Assembly (NCBI RefSeq): GCF_954871325.1
Contig: NC_088775.1
Location: 86,467,561-86,531,560 of the forward strand
Origin: Gordionus sp. m RMFG-2023
Lineage: Eukaryota; Nematomorpha; Gordioida; Chordodea; Parachordodidae
Length of the DNA: 64,000 nt
Direction of reading: 5' to 3'
In this document: positions 36,001 to 48,990 of the stretch, piece after piece
Layout of the letters: every line of letters starts with the position of its first letter
Numbering within the stretch: the stretch's first letter is position 1
Position numbers and translations under genes: made by a program
Notes under the pieces: model-generated
Database searches by the model: none
The model's input: the letters and a program-made list of their open reading frames with translations, nothing else
Told to the model about the DNA's origin: nothing

Positions 36001-39000
36001 TATTTTTTTGGATTGTTACATGTTTCATCATCCAACAATATATAAAAACTTAAAAATTTAGTAATCTATATATATATATATAATTTTTACTTACATTTTC
36101 ATAAATCAACCCATGATTATCTAATAAAAATGTTTTGAACTAACTAAAAAAATTGTTACTAATAACTTTAGAAAAATAATAATATGGTATTAGAGGTCTG
36201 CAATGGGCGGATTATAACTCTCCCCACACTTGCCCAAACTTCGAAGGGGCCTGGTCGGGGTTTTTTTAAAATATTTTATTACAGGGTAGGTGGCGAAGGC
36301 AAAACGAGCGAACAGACTTTTAATTTATTAAAAGTAATATATTTTTTTATTTCTTTATATTGCATTATTATATATGTTTAATTTCTAAATCATGCATTAA
36401 AATAAATAAATAAAAAGCCAAAACCAAGCCATTAAAATAATTTTTAAACATTAGGCGGGCCGGGTTAAACAAAATTTGTAGATAATTGGGTGGCCGATAA
36501 ATTAAAAAAAAATATATATTATAAGGAGGTGGGAGGGTTAAAAAAATTGCAAAACAACATTTACATCTAGTATAGCTACTCAAAAGTAACGTCGTTACAT
36601 TTCGCGTTTCTCTGCAAAAAAAAATAGTAGCATCATTATGTTTACGTTTTACTTAATTATGGTTGCAAATTGTTCTCCTTTTTATTTCATCTATCTTCTT
36701 TTTTTTTAAACAATTTATTTTATAAATCTTGCTGAATTATTTTACCAAAGTTTTTATTCGATAAACAAATATTATGATAGGAAATTGTTCAAGGTTTTGA
36801 AAATATGCACTTTTCTCTCAAAGAATTTTGATAACTCATCATCCGAATCATTAGATATAATCTTCATTTAAAAAAAAACAACTTTTTTTCTTGCCTATAT
36901 TTATGATGAGTCTTGAATTTCCTCTTATAATATGTTTTAGCAATATCTTAAAAATTGAAAACCAAATACTGTATGTTTTATTCATTTGGAACTTAAAAAA
37001 AAAGGTAATGAATGAAGATAACAATTAATATAATAATATCCTAACCAGCAATACTCTCTAATATAAATAGTGAGTATCAATAGATCTAAATATCACTATA
37101 ATATAGTAAGCATGTTCTTAGTGTGTGATTCAATGTGTTTTTTCGGATTACCCTAGCGCTTAATGAAATTCCATTTTACACAAAAAAAAGGTATCATGGA
37201 ATTTTATTATTTTTTTTAAAGTTAAATCTCCCATCTGAGCATAGAAATTTATTTCTGAATTTTAACGCTAACCGAACAACTATATACTAAATTTTATTTT
37301 AAAGAAATTTGTTGAACTTTGTGCATGAGCTGTAGAAAAAAAATATATTAAGAGCGCCTATTTTATATAAAAGATTTGGTTCAGATTTCTAGAAGAAAAA
37401 AAATTATAATAGATTTATGTTCGTTTCAACTTAAATTGAAAATTTTATAATTAAGGTCCAGAATTGTTTCAGGTTAAAAAAGCGGTAATAATGGATTCAT
37501 AAGTGATACCGTAATTATTATCACCTTTTATACAGGATAGGGTGGTGGCAACTCTTATATAGCTCTACGAATAATTTCAATCTGTAGTCAATTTTTTATT
37601 TGTATGCATAATTAATATCATCCAATATATCTTTGTCAGATCTTATTTCATCTTGTAGTGACATAATACATTTCAATACTGAAAATAATATTTCGATCAA
37701 AAATATTTGTAACTGAGGACATTCATGGTTTGTTGCTTAATATAGATAGAGTTCCCCGGTTGCTCTATTTTTATAAAAAAAATAGGCGGAAAAAGAAACC
37801 AAAATGATTTTTGCCAAAGACCTTCAAAAAGCGGGCTTAACTATAATATAATTTATGAGAGTAGAAGGGCTTTTTAGCTTTTTTTCTTCTTCTGAATTTT
37901 GGGTTAATTAATTATATACGATGGATGCAAAACTAATTTTCTTTATATCGCCATTGATTTAGGATTCCCTTATACAAATATCTTAAATATACCAATCTCT
38001 TCAAAATTTAAAAGGCGAGAGTTATACCTAGAGCTGGAGTTATAAATAAATCAATCAGCCATTTTAGAACCATTCTTTTTTTTTAAATTTTTAGGTTGTA
38101 TCCTGGTTTGACTTAATTTTGATATTTAATACCGTTTATCCTAGATTAAACAGATTATAAACTAGGACACCCTTTTCTCGTTTTTATTGTTTTTTTGTTG
38201 TTTTAGTTGTTTTTTATATTTTCTTTTACTTAGTCAAAGTTAGGCTGCATTCAAATAAAATGATATATATTGATTTTCATTTTTAAAAAATTATAAGTAA
38301 CGTTATAAGGCTCTATAAAATTTGCCGGAAGTCAAAATGTTTTGACTTCAAAATTTGCCGGATCGGTTTTAAGGCGGAAGGTATCGGAACGGACGCACTT
38401 TGAACATATATATCATCTTTGATGAGATTGACTTTTGACGGAACTGATGTAAAAAACGGATCCTCTTAAGAAAATATTGGCAGCAGCACCTGTAGAACAA
38501 TCTAATATCATCAATTTATTTAAAAGCTGTTTGATAGATAGATTCAGCACGGCTGCACGCCCGGCCCTAAGTCGGCCCCGAAAACAGGGCAGGCCCTTTT
38601 TCGATTTTTTTAAAATTACCATGGCAGGGCCGGGCCGCATATTTTAAATCGCCATGATTAAATATAAAAATTAAGAAATACAATATATTATATAAAAAAA
38701 ATCGTTCCGGGCCTGAAAATTTTTATTTAGAAAAAATCAGGGCCGGGCTGAAAATATCAAATCCGGGACGGGCCATGCTAATGGTACTTCTACAGGTCTT
38801 CTAATATACGAATCCCGGGAAAAAGCCTGTGGAAAAAAATAACTCGACAGGAAAAACTGCGAAAGAAAAACCTGACGGAAAAACAACTGCGGAAATAAAA
38901 TCGGCTGAATTATAAATTTAAAAATAAAAATATGTGGAAATCTTTATTAAACACTATTTAAATGGTAAATATATTATATATTAATAGAGATTCATTCAAT

Positions 39001-42000
39001 CATTCATTCATTCATTTATGCATTCGTTAATTCATTCGTTTGTTCATTCACTCGTTTGTTCATTCATTCCTTCTTTCATTCCTTCATTCATTCTTTTATT
39101 CATTAATTCGTTTATTCATTAATTCGTTTATTCATTAATTCGTTTATTCATTAATTCATTAATTCGTTTATTCATTTTCGTTTATTCATTAATATTCATA
39201 CATACATTTATTCATTCGTGCATTCATTTACTTATTCATATATTCATTTATTCATTCATGCATTTATTTATTTATTCATGCATTGATTTATTCGTTCATT
39301 CATTTATTCATTCAAATATTACACGATGCATAATATTTATAGAATATAAATAAATCTTAAACAAATTTTCATCAGTATTTGCTAAAAGAAAAATAAAACT
39401 AAATTAAGTCCGCAGGTTTTTTACCTTAAGATTTTTTTCCCGCAATTTTTTCAGTGGAATTTTTCCACAGGCGTTTTTTACGAATAATTCATATAATTTT
39501 TTTTTAATGTGAGAATAAGCAAAATATTGTAAAAAAAATAAATTATCAAAACATCATTTGTAAAAAAAAAATATATTATCTTTTATAAGGTTGGATTGTC
39601 TCAAATTGGTGAAAAAATACATAAAATAGCAAAAAACAATGTAACCGAGGAAGTTGACGGTTTGGTGACTTTATACATAGGCAAAGCCTTTATTACCGGA
39701 AAAAGTCACGTGGTTGTAATTGATTTCTTGAATATATGTCCAGGTAATAAATAGAAAGTTATATTTTTGAAAGATAAAACTTATTAAATACTATTTTATT
39801 AAATTAGTCTCCCCAAAAACCATACTTATGAATAGGGTAGATGCAAATGCATTTTCATCTAAGTCATCTCGACACATTGGAGTTAAAGAAAATATTTTCG
39901 CTCCGACTTCTTCAGGAACTTCTGGCTCTGGCAATAACATTGTGATAAAGGAAGATCAAGGAGCTAAAATTTTATTTCCATCGGGTTCCGGATATAATGA
40001 GTTTATCCCAGACTTAAAATCATCACAATCTTCAGGCTCTGGGAATATAAACTATAACAGTGAGATCAACGTAGCATCAGGAGATAATATTGTTTCGTTG
40101 ACAACCAGTGCCTATAATATGATTAGCAAACAATCGGATTATTACACCTTTAAGGATTTATTTATAGAGTCAGGTTCTGGTAATTTAAACAAAAGAATTT
40201 CGGGCTCAGGGAATATAAACGATAACAAAGAATTGGGAGATAATATCGTTCGGTCAACAACCACCCTAATTACTGAACAATCTGATTCTAGACCAGATCT
40301 CTCACAAAATTTTAATCATAACTCCAAGGATTTATCTTCAGAGATATCAGGCTCTGGGAATATAAGCGAAAGCAACGTTATTAATGTAGCACCGGGAGAT
40401 AATATTGTTTCGTCGAAAACCAGTTCTACCCGAGAAACAGTTGCAGAACAATCTAATTCTAGCCCAGAACCCTCGCAAAGTTTTATTAAAAATTCAAAGG
40501 ATTTATCTTTAGAGATATCAGGCTCAGGGAATATAAACAAAAGGATATCTGGCTCAGGGAATATAAACAAAAGGATATCTGGCTCAGGGAATATAAACGA
40601 TAACAACTTTGTTAATGTGGCTTTGGAAGATAATATTGTTTCGTCGACAACCAGTTCCACCCACAAAACAATTGACGAACAATCTAATTCTAGCCCAGAC
40701 GCCTCATCGAGTTTTAACCATAACTCCAAAGATTTTTCTTTAGGAATATCAGGCTCTGGGAATGTAAATAAAGGGTTATCGGGCTCAGGGAATATAAACT
40801 ATAACAACGTTATTAATGTAGCATTGGAAGGCTTTATTTCGTCCACCACTAGTTTTACCCATAAATCAATTGACGAACATTTTAATTCCAGTCCAAACCC
40901 CTCAAAAAATTTGAATAATAACTTCGAGGATCTATCATTAGATTTATCAGGCTCGGGGAATATAAACAAAGGGATATCGGGCTCAGGGAATATAAATGAT
41001 ATTAACGATGCTATTGTAACATTGGGAGATAATATTGTATCATCGACAACCAGTTCTACCCGCGAAACAATTGTCGAACAATCTAATTCTAACGCTGAAT
41101 TCTCGCAAAGTTTTAATAAAAATTTGAAGGATTTATCTTTAGAGTTATCAGGCTCTGGGAAAATAAACAAAGGGATATCGGGCTCAGGAAATATAAACGA
41201 AAACAACGTTATTAATGTGACTTTAGAAGATAATACAATCGATAAACAATCTAATTCTAGCCCAGACCCCTCACCAAACTCCAAAGATTTTTCTTTAGAT
41301 ATATCAGGCTCTGGGAATATAAACAAAGAGATATCAAGCTCAGGGAACATAAATGATAATAACGATACCAATGTAGCATTGGAAGATAATATTGTTTCAT
41401 CGACAACCAGTTCTACCCGCGGAACAATTGTGGAACAATCTAATTCTAGCGCTGAATTCTCACAAAATTTTAATAAAAATTTGAAGGATTTATCTTTAGA
41501 GTTATCAGGCTCTGGGAATATAAACAAAGGGATATCGGGCTCAGGGAATATAAACAAAGGGATACCGGGCTCAGGAAATATAAACCAAAACAACGTTATT
41601 AATGTGGCTTTGGAAGATAATATAATTGATGAACAATCTAATTCTAGCCCAGACCCCTCACCAAACTCCAAAGATTTTTCTTTAGATATATCAGGCTCTG
41701 GGAATATAAACAAAGAGATATCAAGCTCAGGGAACATAAATGATAATAACGATACCAATGTAACATTGGAAGATAATATTGTTTCATCGACAACCAGTTC
41801 TATCCAAAAAATAATTACCGATCAATCTGTTTCTAGCACAGACCCCTCACCAAGTTTTAACCATAACTCTAAAGATTTTTCTTTAGAGATATCAGGCTCT
41901 GGGAATAAAAGCAAAGGCATACCTGGCTCAGGGAATAAAAACGATAACGACGTTATTAAAGCAACATTAGAAGACAATTCTGATTCGCCGACAACCAGTT

Positions 42001-45000
42001 CTAACCATAAAACAATTGATGAACAATCTTATTCTAGCCCCGATCCTTCAAAATTTTTTAATAATAACTCCAAGGATTTATCATTAGAAATATCAGGCTC
42101 TGGGAATATAAACAAAGAAATATCGGGTTCAGGGAAGATAAACGATAATAACAATACCAATGTAACATTGGAAGATAATATTGTTTTATCGACGACCAGT
42201 TCTATCCAAAATATAATTACCGAAGAATCTATTTCTAGCCCAGACCTCTCACAAAATTTAAACCAAGGTTCTAAGGATTTGTCTACAGGGATATCTAGTA
42301 ATATGAATAAAACTTTATCTGACTCAGGGAATATAAACAAAAATATGGTAAGTGAGTTAGAAAAAAATCCTGAATTGTTTACTTCAGATGTTAAAATGAC
42401 TACCCAACAATCGAGATCCAACCCAGATCTCGCTATGTCAGGCACAGCTGTTGGTATTACCGATACGTATACAACACTGGGAGATAATACCGTTTCGTCG
42501 GCAACCAGTTCTAATTTACTTTATTTGAATTCGTCTAAAGTTCCTACAAAATCAGTAGAGTTTGGTTTTAACCAAAACGACGATATACAAAAAATAAATT
42601 TCATGATCCTTGTTGAGCAATCGAATAATGATTCCACCACGGCTATTCAAGATTTAAAAAATGTAACAATAGAATATAGCAACCACGAGGCAGGAATAAA
42701 TTCAACAATTCCAATGCAATCAGAAGAAGAACCCAGCTCAACTTCAAGACCTTTTATTGTGGATGAATCTTGGGATGATGAAATTGTCGAAGTTCCAGGT
42801 TTTTTTTTCACTCATTAATTCTAACATAACTGATATATATCTTTTTTTATTTAAAGCTTTTGATGGATCTTTAGATAGTGAAAAAAAATGCACCGATGAA
42901 GGTAAAAATAATGTTTTGAAGAGAATCTTAAACTCTCAATATATTGTTCATAATGAATCAACTTTATAGATTTGATTTTTTTTAAGGATTTAAATCTATA
43001 ATATCTTGATTATTAAATGTCATATTACTCCCCCTCACTTTATATAGGGAACACGCAAAATTAAATTCTTTTTTTTTAAAAAATAGATTTTTTGGGGGGA
43101 TTTCTTCGAATTTTTACTCTTTTAAATTTTGGATTTATTAAATTAAACCTCGAGATTACTGTTATAGGGTTCTAAAATTTTAAATGGAAGCGGAGTTCCC
43201 TATTTTATTTCCGCCCGATATTTATTAAAGATTTGTCTCATTTTAAAAAATTTTACAAGGAGTGGGAGTGAGGGGAGTTATGTTATTGCTTGCTAATAGT
43301 TAAATGATTCATAATAATTAGGTAGTAATTTATAATAATTTTAAATGCAAATAAAATAATTATGATTTCTAATATATATATATTAATAAATATTAGAAAA
43401 TGAACCGATTGATTTTAACAGGCTAATACATCTCAAGAATGAAACTGGAGAAATTCAAGGTAATTAATTATTTATGTATATATTTTTATTTTTAGTTAAT
43501 GATTTACTATTTAAAAAAAAAGGATCAATGACATATAATGATCAATTTTGCGAATTAGTTGAAGGCAAAGATGGAATTTATGATATTAAACTAAAGTATA
43601 GGAAATTAAGGTAACACCTTTATTTTCACGAAACATTATATTGTTATATTAAACTTAAATATTGATGGATGAGAGCTAGACTCAGAAATCGAATTTTTAA
43701 AAAGAAAACAAATCTTTGATTGTTTTCTTTTACATTTAATTATGAAATTGTGTTATTCGAATTGAAGCATATTATATCTATAGGCATCAGCTAGAAAAAA
43801 GTATTTAACTAATAGAAAATAAGAAACGTAAATTATTACTTGTTTACGAAATTACCATGTGAAGAAAAAAAAAGTATATGCCTATTCGTCAAAACTAGTG
43901 TTGTTAAACGGCTCGTTTTGAGCCGATTTTAACGGCTAACTCAATATTTAATATTGCCTAAGCTTCGAAATTTTGCTAATAGATGTCCAAACCTTTGTTC
44001 CTTCTACAAACAAAATCTTCAGGCATGCATAATACTATTCTGGATGAAATATTGAGTTAGCCGTTTTAAAAATGGGCTCAAAACAAGCCGTTTAACAACA
44101 CTACTCAAAAGATGTCGTCTTTAACGCTAGCCATATTGTTTTTAGGATACAATTTTCATATTTTATAAATCATTTTGATTAAATTAGAATTTGTATTTGG
44201 TTTAACAAATATATCCTTATTTAATAACATTGTATCTTGTGGAGGTTTTTGACCATGAATTTGTTCCATTGGTGGTTCCTTTTTGGAAGATAGTCGATAT
44301 TTTTAATTAATTATATTATAACTAACGGCTAATCCGTCAAGAATGACGGGCAATTCTATATTTTTCCTTCTTATAATAAGGTGAATTCAGAAATTTGGGA
44401 AACGGTTTTCTTTTGAAACATAAATAATTTATAAAAACTAATCATTATTACAAATTTTTTTGAGATCAAATCAGACTTTTTAAAAATTTGTGAAAACATA
44501 ATAATGATAAAATATATATAAGAAAAAATATTATTTTTGATAAAAGAAAATGTAAATTATGAATAATATTGTTAAAAATATATTTTAGGTATAAAAAACC
44601 GATAAATAAATTGCGATAAAATATCATCGAATTAAATATCTTACATATATAGGATTTTTTAAAAATGTTAATCAAATATCATCCATAATCTATCCGATAT
44701 AGACAATTTTTCAATAAGTTGCTCTTCCATTAGGGGATTAAATCTTTTAATAAGTCAATCAATTTTATGATATCGTATTTCTGAGTTAGCCTGCATTTCA
44801 TGATGGACTCCCACCCGGCACGATTTAACAGCTGATCGATTTTTAGAATCTGTTCTTGAGATCAAATTCATTCTTATAAATTTCAATTTTATTCTTTAAT
44901 TCCATTCACGATGATAATATAAGAATTATTGCTTTCAATAAAATTGATCTCATAAATAGATTTAAAAAAATTAATCAGCTGTTAAATCGTATCCAGCCTT

Positions 45001-46849
45001 ACACATTTATTCTCCATAATATAGTTAAATATATATGGGAAAAATCTCTAAGTATGCAATGCTTCCATGGCTTTTCTTAAAAGTATTAATCTTTTCATAT
45101 TAAGATTTAATTTCTGAAATTATGACCCTCAGAAACTAAATCTCCTCTGACAAAAAATGGAAACTTTTTTTTATGAAAGATTTTTATAAATAATTTGCAT
45201 TTATCTCTTATATTTATAATTTTTATAATTTCGATAACATAAACAATATTATTTTTTGAAATTCTACCTTTAAGTTATTTTGTAACGGGAAGAAAATTTT
45301 TTTAAAATCTTTTACATATTGTTTTAACCCTTAGTTGTAAGATAATTTTTTGCCGATGGTTGTTATAAAATTTTATAAAATAATTTCAATTAAAGAAATA
45401 TTTGAATTATTCGTTATATTTTAAAGATATTCATTTTGCCGTTTATGATTCTTTATTTATACATATTATAAAAATATATAGGAATATCATTCTAACTTCA
45501 ATCACCACCTACAATTGCGCCAAAATTATAAGGGCCAGCATTTTAGCGGAATTCAAGCCCCATATTATAAATAATGAGAAAATTTATCAATTATTTAACG
45601 AAAAAGATCTTAGTAACATGGGCTCCCTATCCACGTTAGGTTATAAAGATTACAAGCTAGAAATTTCAGATCAACTGGTAATAATATACATTTTATATTT
45701 TAATCAATAATATTAAGTTTTAAAAAATAAGGATAATGGCATAATTTTTTTATCTTTTAAAACCAAATAATTTCCAGCTTGAATGTCAAATCAATTATAA
45801 TCAAATGGGTCATCGTCACATTTTTATCGTGAATTATAAAATTCCAATGATGGGTATGATCATTGGTATCAGTGACTATCAACAGGTAAAATAATGAATT
45901 TAGCAATTTCTTCTAAAAAATTGATATAAATCTAAATATGGTATAAATATTTCATAGCATAGGTCATACCATAAATTCAGCATATATAATATTTAAAAGT
46001 TTAGTAGTGCATATTTTTCTATTTTTGTGTGAAAATTTATCGAGAAGGCATTAAGCATGTTCTTTTGAATATAATAAATCTTTAAAATTTTTATGTGCGC
46101 TATACTAATTTGAACTTTAAAAAAGATAAAAGTAATACCCCAAGATGATGTATAGGCACGCAAAGACCCCTCTGAGCCTCTCCTTTATGAGTTTTTTATT
46201 GCAAAATAAATTACTTATATATTTTTCTTAATTATGGCTAATAGATTATAATAATTCAAAATATAAATATTATTTTTGTATTTCTTTAAAAAACAAAAAA
46301 TTTGTAAGTTTGGTTTTCTATATTGCAATAGCTTTATTTTTTCTCGGAAACTTAATATAACTTATTCCAGCATGGTGTCCAACAACTAATACAAAGCCGG
46401 CCTGGTTTCCTCCCGGTTCGAAATCCGAATTGGCCTGAACCGGACCTATTTCTTAAAAATAATTTCAGTTCGGGTACGACAAAAATTTTTTGGGTCGGGC
46501 TTTTCGGGCTGGGTATAATGATATTTAGGCCAGCCCCTAAGCAGATCTTTATTGTCAACAAAGTTGTTAAAGGAGGCACTATATTTTTTTAAAAACACCC
46601 CGTACTAAAAAATGTGACATATAAAGATATAAGATGTATGATTTTTATTTCCTCTTACATGTTTTTTAGGTAAACTTCGAGATCTCAGAGCAGGGACTGA
46701 ATTTAACATTATTAGCTCCAGGAAAATCTGCAATGAATAACTTTTACGAGGATTTTGTTGTCGTTAGTATCCACCTATTCGCAGTTGATGAGGTCACTTT
46801 TAAAGGAAATCCTAGAATGGCAGTTTCAAAGATTTTAAACAGATGCTAA
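33071..46849 (+). CDS. secreted SGSG-repeat protein, paralog A (novel family)
   Basis: Not a family I recognise. Exons: 33071-33152, 33218-33281, 34087-34256, 34389-34484, 39590-39743, 39808-42798, 42857-42901, 43397-43459, 43496-43610 (or from 43523), 45482-45677, 45778-45885, 46670-46849. A short exon matching paralog B's third (50678) was not found. The protein would exceed 1,400 aa. Seen: a signal peptide starting MNSILNIAILIFVQFF; a first domain with scattered Cys; the huge Ser-Gly repeat exon; then a second domain ending KILNRC. The start is chosen because paralog B has the same MNSI start and the same 82-nt first exon. Phases agree across the exons placed. The 5.1-kb intron before 39590 holds several mobile elements and an ATTC-rich array. 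Likely secreted or extracellular (inference). Whether the gene is still expressed is unknown, given the unfound exon. Confidence 0.75.
33657..33970. repeat. dispersed repeat A, copy 2 (inverted), in intron of paralog A
   Basis: Its reverse complement matches 27200-27550: GTTCCCACTTATTGCAGGCC, GATTATAGTCCTTATTTTAAAA and ATGCGCCTGTGC. It sits where paralog A's missing short exon would be expected, so this insertion may explain the loss (inference). Confidence 0.65.
35257..35375. mobile_element. TA-type MITE, truncated, in intron of paralog A
   Basis: TA followed by GTGTTGTTAAACGGCTCATTTTGAGCCG and the family interior AAGCCTCGAGATTTCGCCAATAG. The right end is missing. Confidence 0.72.
36191..36572. 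mobile_element. hAT MITE remnant in intron of paralog A
   Basis: Begins TAGAGGTCTGCAATGGGC, like the family end TAGAGATCTGCA. It has G/C-rich blocks GGGGCCTGGTCGGGG and GGCGGGCCGGG. The right end (about TTACATCTAGTA) is poor and no target duplication is clear. Confidence 0.5.
38535..38803. mobile_element. hAT MITE (GGCCCGGCC family) in intron of paralog A
   Basis: Contains CTGCACGCCCGGCCC, GGCAGGGCCGGGCC and GGGACGGGCCATGC and ends ACAGGTCTTCTA, matching the family end. No clean target duplication seen. Confidence 0.6.
38991..39317. repeat. degenerate ATTC/ATTCGTTT tandem array
   Basis: Repeated ATTC tetramers mixed with a 16-bp unit (ATTCATTAATTCGTTT) repeated four to five times. It lies just upstream of exon 39590 of paralog A. 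Confidence 0.9.
39808..42798 (+). repeat. central Ser-Gly repeat exon of paralog A
   Basis: A single open exon of 2,991 bp. Its core is a unit of roughly 70-85 residues repeated about ten times. Each unit has paired SGSGNIN motifs (ISGSGNINKGISGSGNIND type), then VALEDNIVSSTTSSTRET and EQSNSSPDPS, then NSKDLSLEI. In all there are about two dozen SGSG motifs next to acidic residues, many NSS N-glycosylation sequons and no Cys. In the family sense this is a stalk or mucin/proteoglycan-like segment. The last part (ELEKNPELFTSD..., and FIVDESWDDEIVEVPG) resembles the unit amplified in paralog B. The long antisense frames here are shadows of the repeat. Confidence 0.88.
43898..44101. mobile_element. 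TA-type MITE (GTGTTGTTAAACGG family), best copy
   Basis: 204 bp, perfect ends GTGTTGTTAAACGG / CCGTTTAACAACAC between TA dinucleotides (43896-43897, 44102-44103). Inverted arms extend some 45 bp (GAGCCGATTTTAACGGCTAACTCAATATT). It lies in an intron of paralog A. Confidence 0.92.
44817..44994. mobile_element. palindromic MITE-like repeat in intron of paralog A
   Basis: The left arm GGCACGATTTAACAGCTGAT pairs with right arm ATCAGCTGTTAAATCGTATCC. Inverted similarity continues inward for about 75 bp (TTGAGATCAAATT / AATTGATCTCA). A third partial match AACAGCTGATAAATC lies at 49300. Target duplication unclear. Confidence 0.65.
46385..46548. mobile_element. hAT MITE remnant in intron of paralog A
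   Basis: G/C-rich CCGGCCTGG, GAACCGGACC, GGGTCGGGC and GGGCTGGG motifs in AT-rich intron, ending near AAGCAGATCT. Ends decayed. Confidence 0.45.
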
Positions 46850-47530
46850 CAACAAAATGCATTTTTTTTAAAAAATCTTAGAATTAATTTATATATTTTT
46901 TATTCATTTTAAGAAGTTTAATTGTCATATATTTTAGATAATATAATTTATCGGCATTATTTTAAATTCGAATTATATTTATTTCATTGCATTTTTATAA
47001 CAGGGTATATTATATACTTTAAAATCTAATTCTCTGAAGAAATAAATGATTTTTTAGTAATTTAAACCATAGATTGTTGATTTAGAAAAGCTAGAAATAT
47101 AAAATCTTTAATGGCTCTAATTTTTTTTTAATAATATAAATTCTTGATAATAATATCAGGGACTTGCAATGATTCCCAAAAGTCCAGAATTTCCAGAAAC
47201 GGGAACACCAAAAAATATCTGGATATATTTCTGAAATTTCAAGAAAGTATATAGCGAATTATCATGAAATTGGGTGATATTATAAATAAAAGACTATAAA
47301 AATCTTTTTTACTTTTCAATATAATTTTTTTTTTTAAATCAATTCTGATTATAATTTAAGAATCAAATCGCTTTTAACTTTTGCTTTTGAAAATTGTATT
47401 TTAATCCTATCCTAAATATTTTTAGGTATGTAAATTTCTAAAAATTGATAACGTTGTTTACTTTTGTTATCCTATCAATTCTATGGATATGGATAATTAG
47501 TTTGATTGAATTAATAATTTTGGTATATTG
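46850..47530. other. 3' flank of paralog A
   Basis: AT-rich, no gene. AATAAATG near 47040 is a possible polyadenylation signal. Confidence 0.4.
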
Positions 47531-47532
47531 TA

Positions 47533-47727
47533 ATAAGTTGTTTAAACGGCTAAACTCAATATTTTAGACAGAAAAATATTGCCTTAAGCCTCGAGATTTC
47601 GATAGTAAATGTTTAGACTCTTGTTCCTTCTATGAGCAAAATCTTCAGGCTTGCGTAATATTTTTCTGATGAAATATTGAGTTAGCCGTTTTTAAAAATA
47701 GGCTCAAAACGAGCCGTTTAATAACAC
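47533..47727. mobile_element. TA-type MITE (GTGTTGTTAAACGG family)
   Basis: Starts AAGTTGTTTAAACGGC and ends GAGCCGTTTAATAACAC. The interior is clearly homologous to 43898-44101. The ends have several substitutions and the right TA is lost. Confidence 0.78.
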
Positions 47728-48619
47728 TCATTGTAGGTTGTCGAAACCTCATAAAATATCCATGATCTGGGGCTAATTATCATGGTTTGGGTTTTTTTTA
47801 GTCCTTCGATATTGGTTCAGGTTTGTTCAAATTTTGTAATGAGGGGTTTGTTATTTTTTATTGAGAAAGTGTTGACTGTAGAGTATTCAGGGATGAGCAA
47901 ATATTTTTTAAAAAAATATATAGATACAAATATAAATAATAAATATAAGTTTTTAAGATACAGATACAAGATACTTCAAAATGATACTTTTAAAAAATTG
48001 ACTTTACCTTTTAAGCATTGTGTTTAAAAAAAAAGATATCTTATCGCAAAGCTAAACAGATGTTAAACTTGGGCAGAATAGGGCAAAATAGTTGTTTACA
48101 TGTGAATTTTAATAATTATTTGGTAAATTTTTTTTTATAAATATAGACAAATTTGTCTAATTTGGGCTCTTGATAATTTGGGCGGCTCCCTAATTTAACC
48201 AAAATTGTTCCAATCAAATTCCTATTAACTACTATTTGAAAATGCCTTGTAAATTGTACAATAACTGTCAATGTCTACTTTGAAAAGTGGATTTTTAATT
48301 TTTTTTTGTCCATACATATGCATAAGACCCCTATAAATTAAGCACCTGTTGATTTTTGTCGCATTCATAATCTAAAAATTTATCATCTTTTTAAAAACGA
48401 TTCCTGTCAAATAGCACAATTATAACGAGATATCGTTTATTTTTAATTTTAAAAAAATTGGGGGTATACAATTTATAGATAATCATACTCAGATTCAGAC
48501 TGGCCAGAAGGTCAAGCTGTTATTTTGTCCACGAGGTCGCAAGAAAATATCCATTCTTGAAAAAAAATGAAAAATGAGATCGATTAAAAAATAAATATAA
48601 AATATATTATAAAAAATGG

Positions 48620-48990
48620 TGAATTTCATATCAAATCAACTAAGCTTTCAACCCGATCCCCTTAGAATTTTTTATGAAAATATTTTGTATATTGGTAGTA
48701 TATACTATAAACTAAGAGAAGAAAATAATTATAAAATTCTCGCTTCCTTACATCACAAGAAATAATTGAGTTGGAGCAATAATAATAAATTTTATTATGT
48801 AGCTTAATAAGAGATCTTTAATATGACAAATAAATGGAGGTGATAGAAACCCGATTAATACCAATAACCGGAAGTACAAAACCGGAAGTGGCCATGGGAA
48901 AAAAGTATTATTTTTTTTCAAATATATTTGTACAAAATCTTAGACTGGGATGGGGATCTAGGAGTTACGAACCCTAAAATTTATCAACTT
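48620..48990. repeat. dispersed repeat B, copy 2
   Basis: CATATCAAATCAACTAAGCTTTCAACCCGATCCCCTT and TACTATAAACTAAGAGAAG match 30865-30965. A later GGAGTTACGA phrase matches the end of copy 1. Confidence 0.6.

Noticed and set aside
38991-39317. A CRISPR-like or telomere-like array
   Set aside because: The ATTC-based units are short, degenerate and without spacers; an ordinary simple repeat.
40316-42445. Long open frames on the minus strand (e.g. 40799-41758) rich in FIFPEPDIS repeats
   Set aside because: They are the reverse complement of the SGSGNIN repeat exon; the plus-strand exon has matching splice sites and a paralog, the antisense frames have neither.
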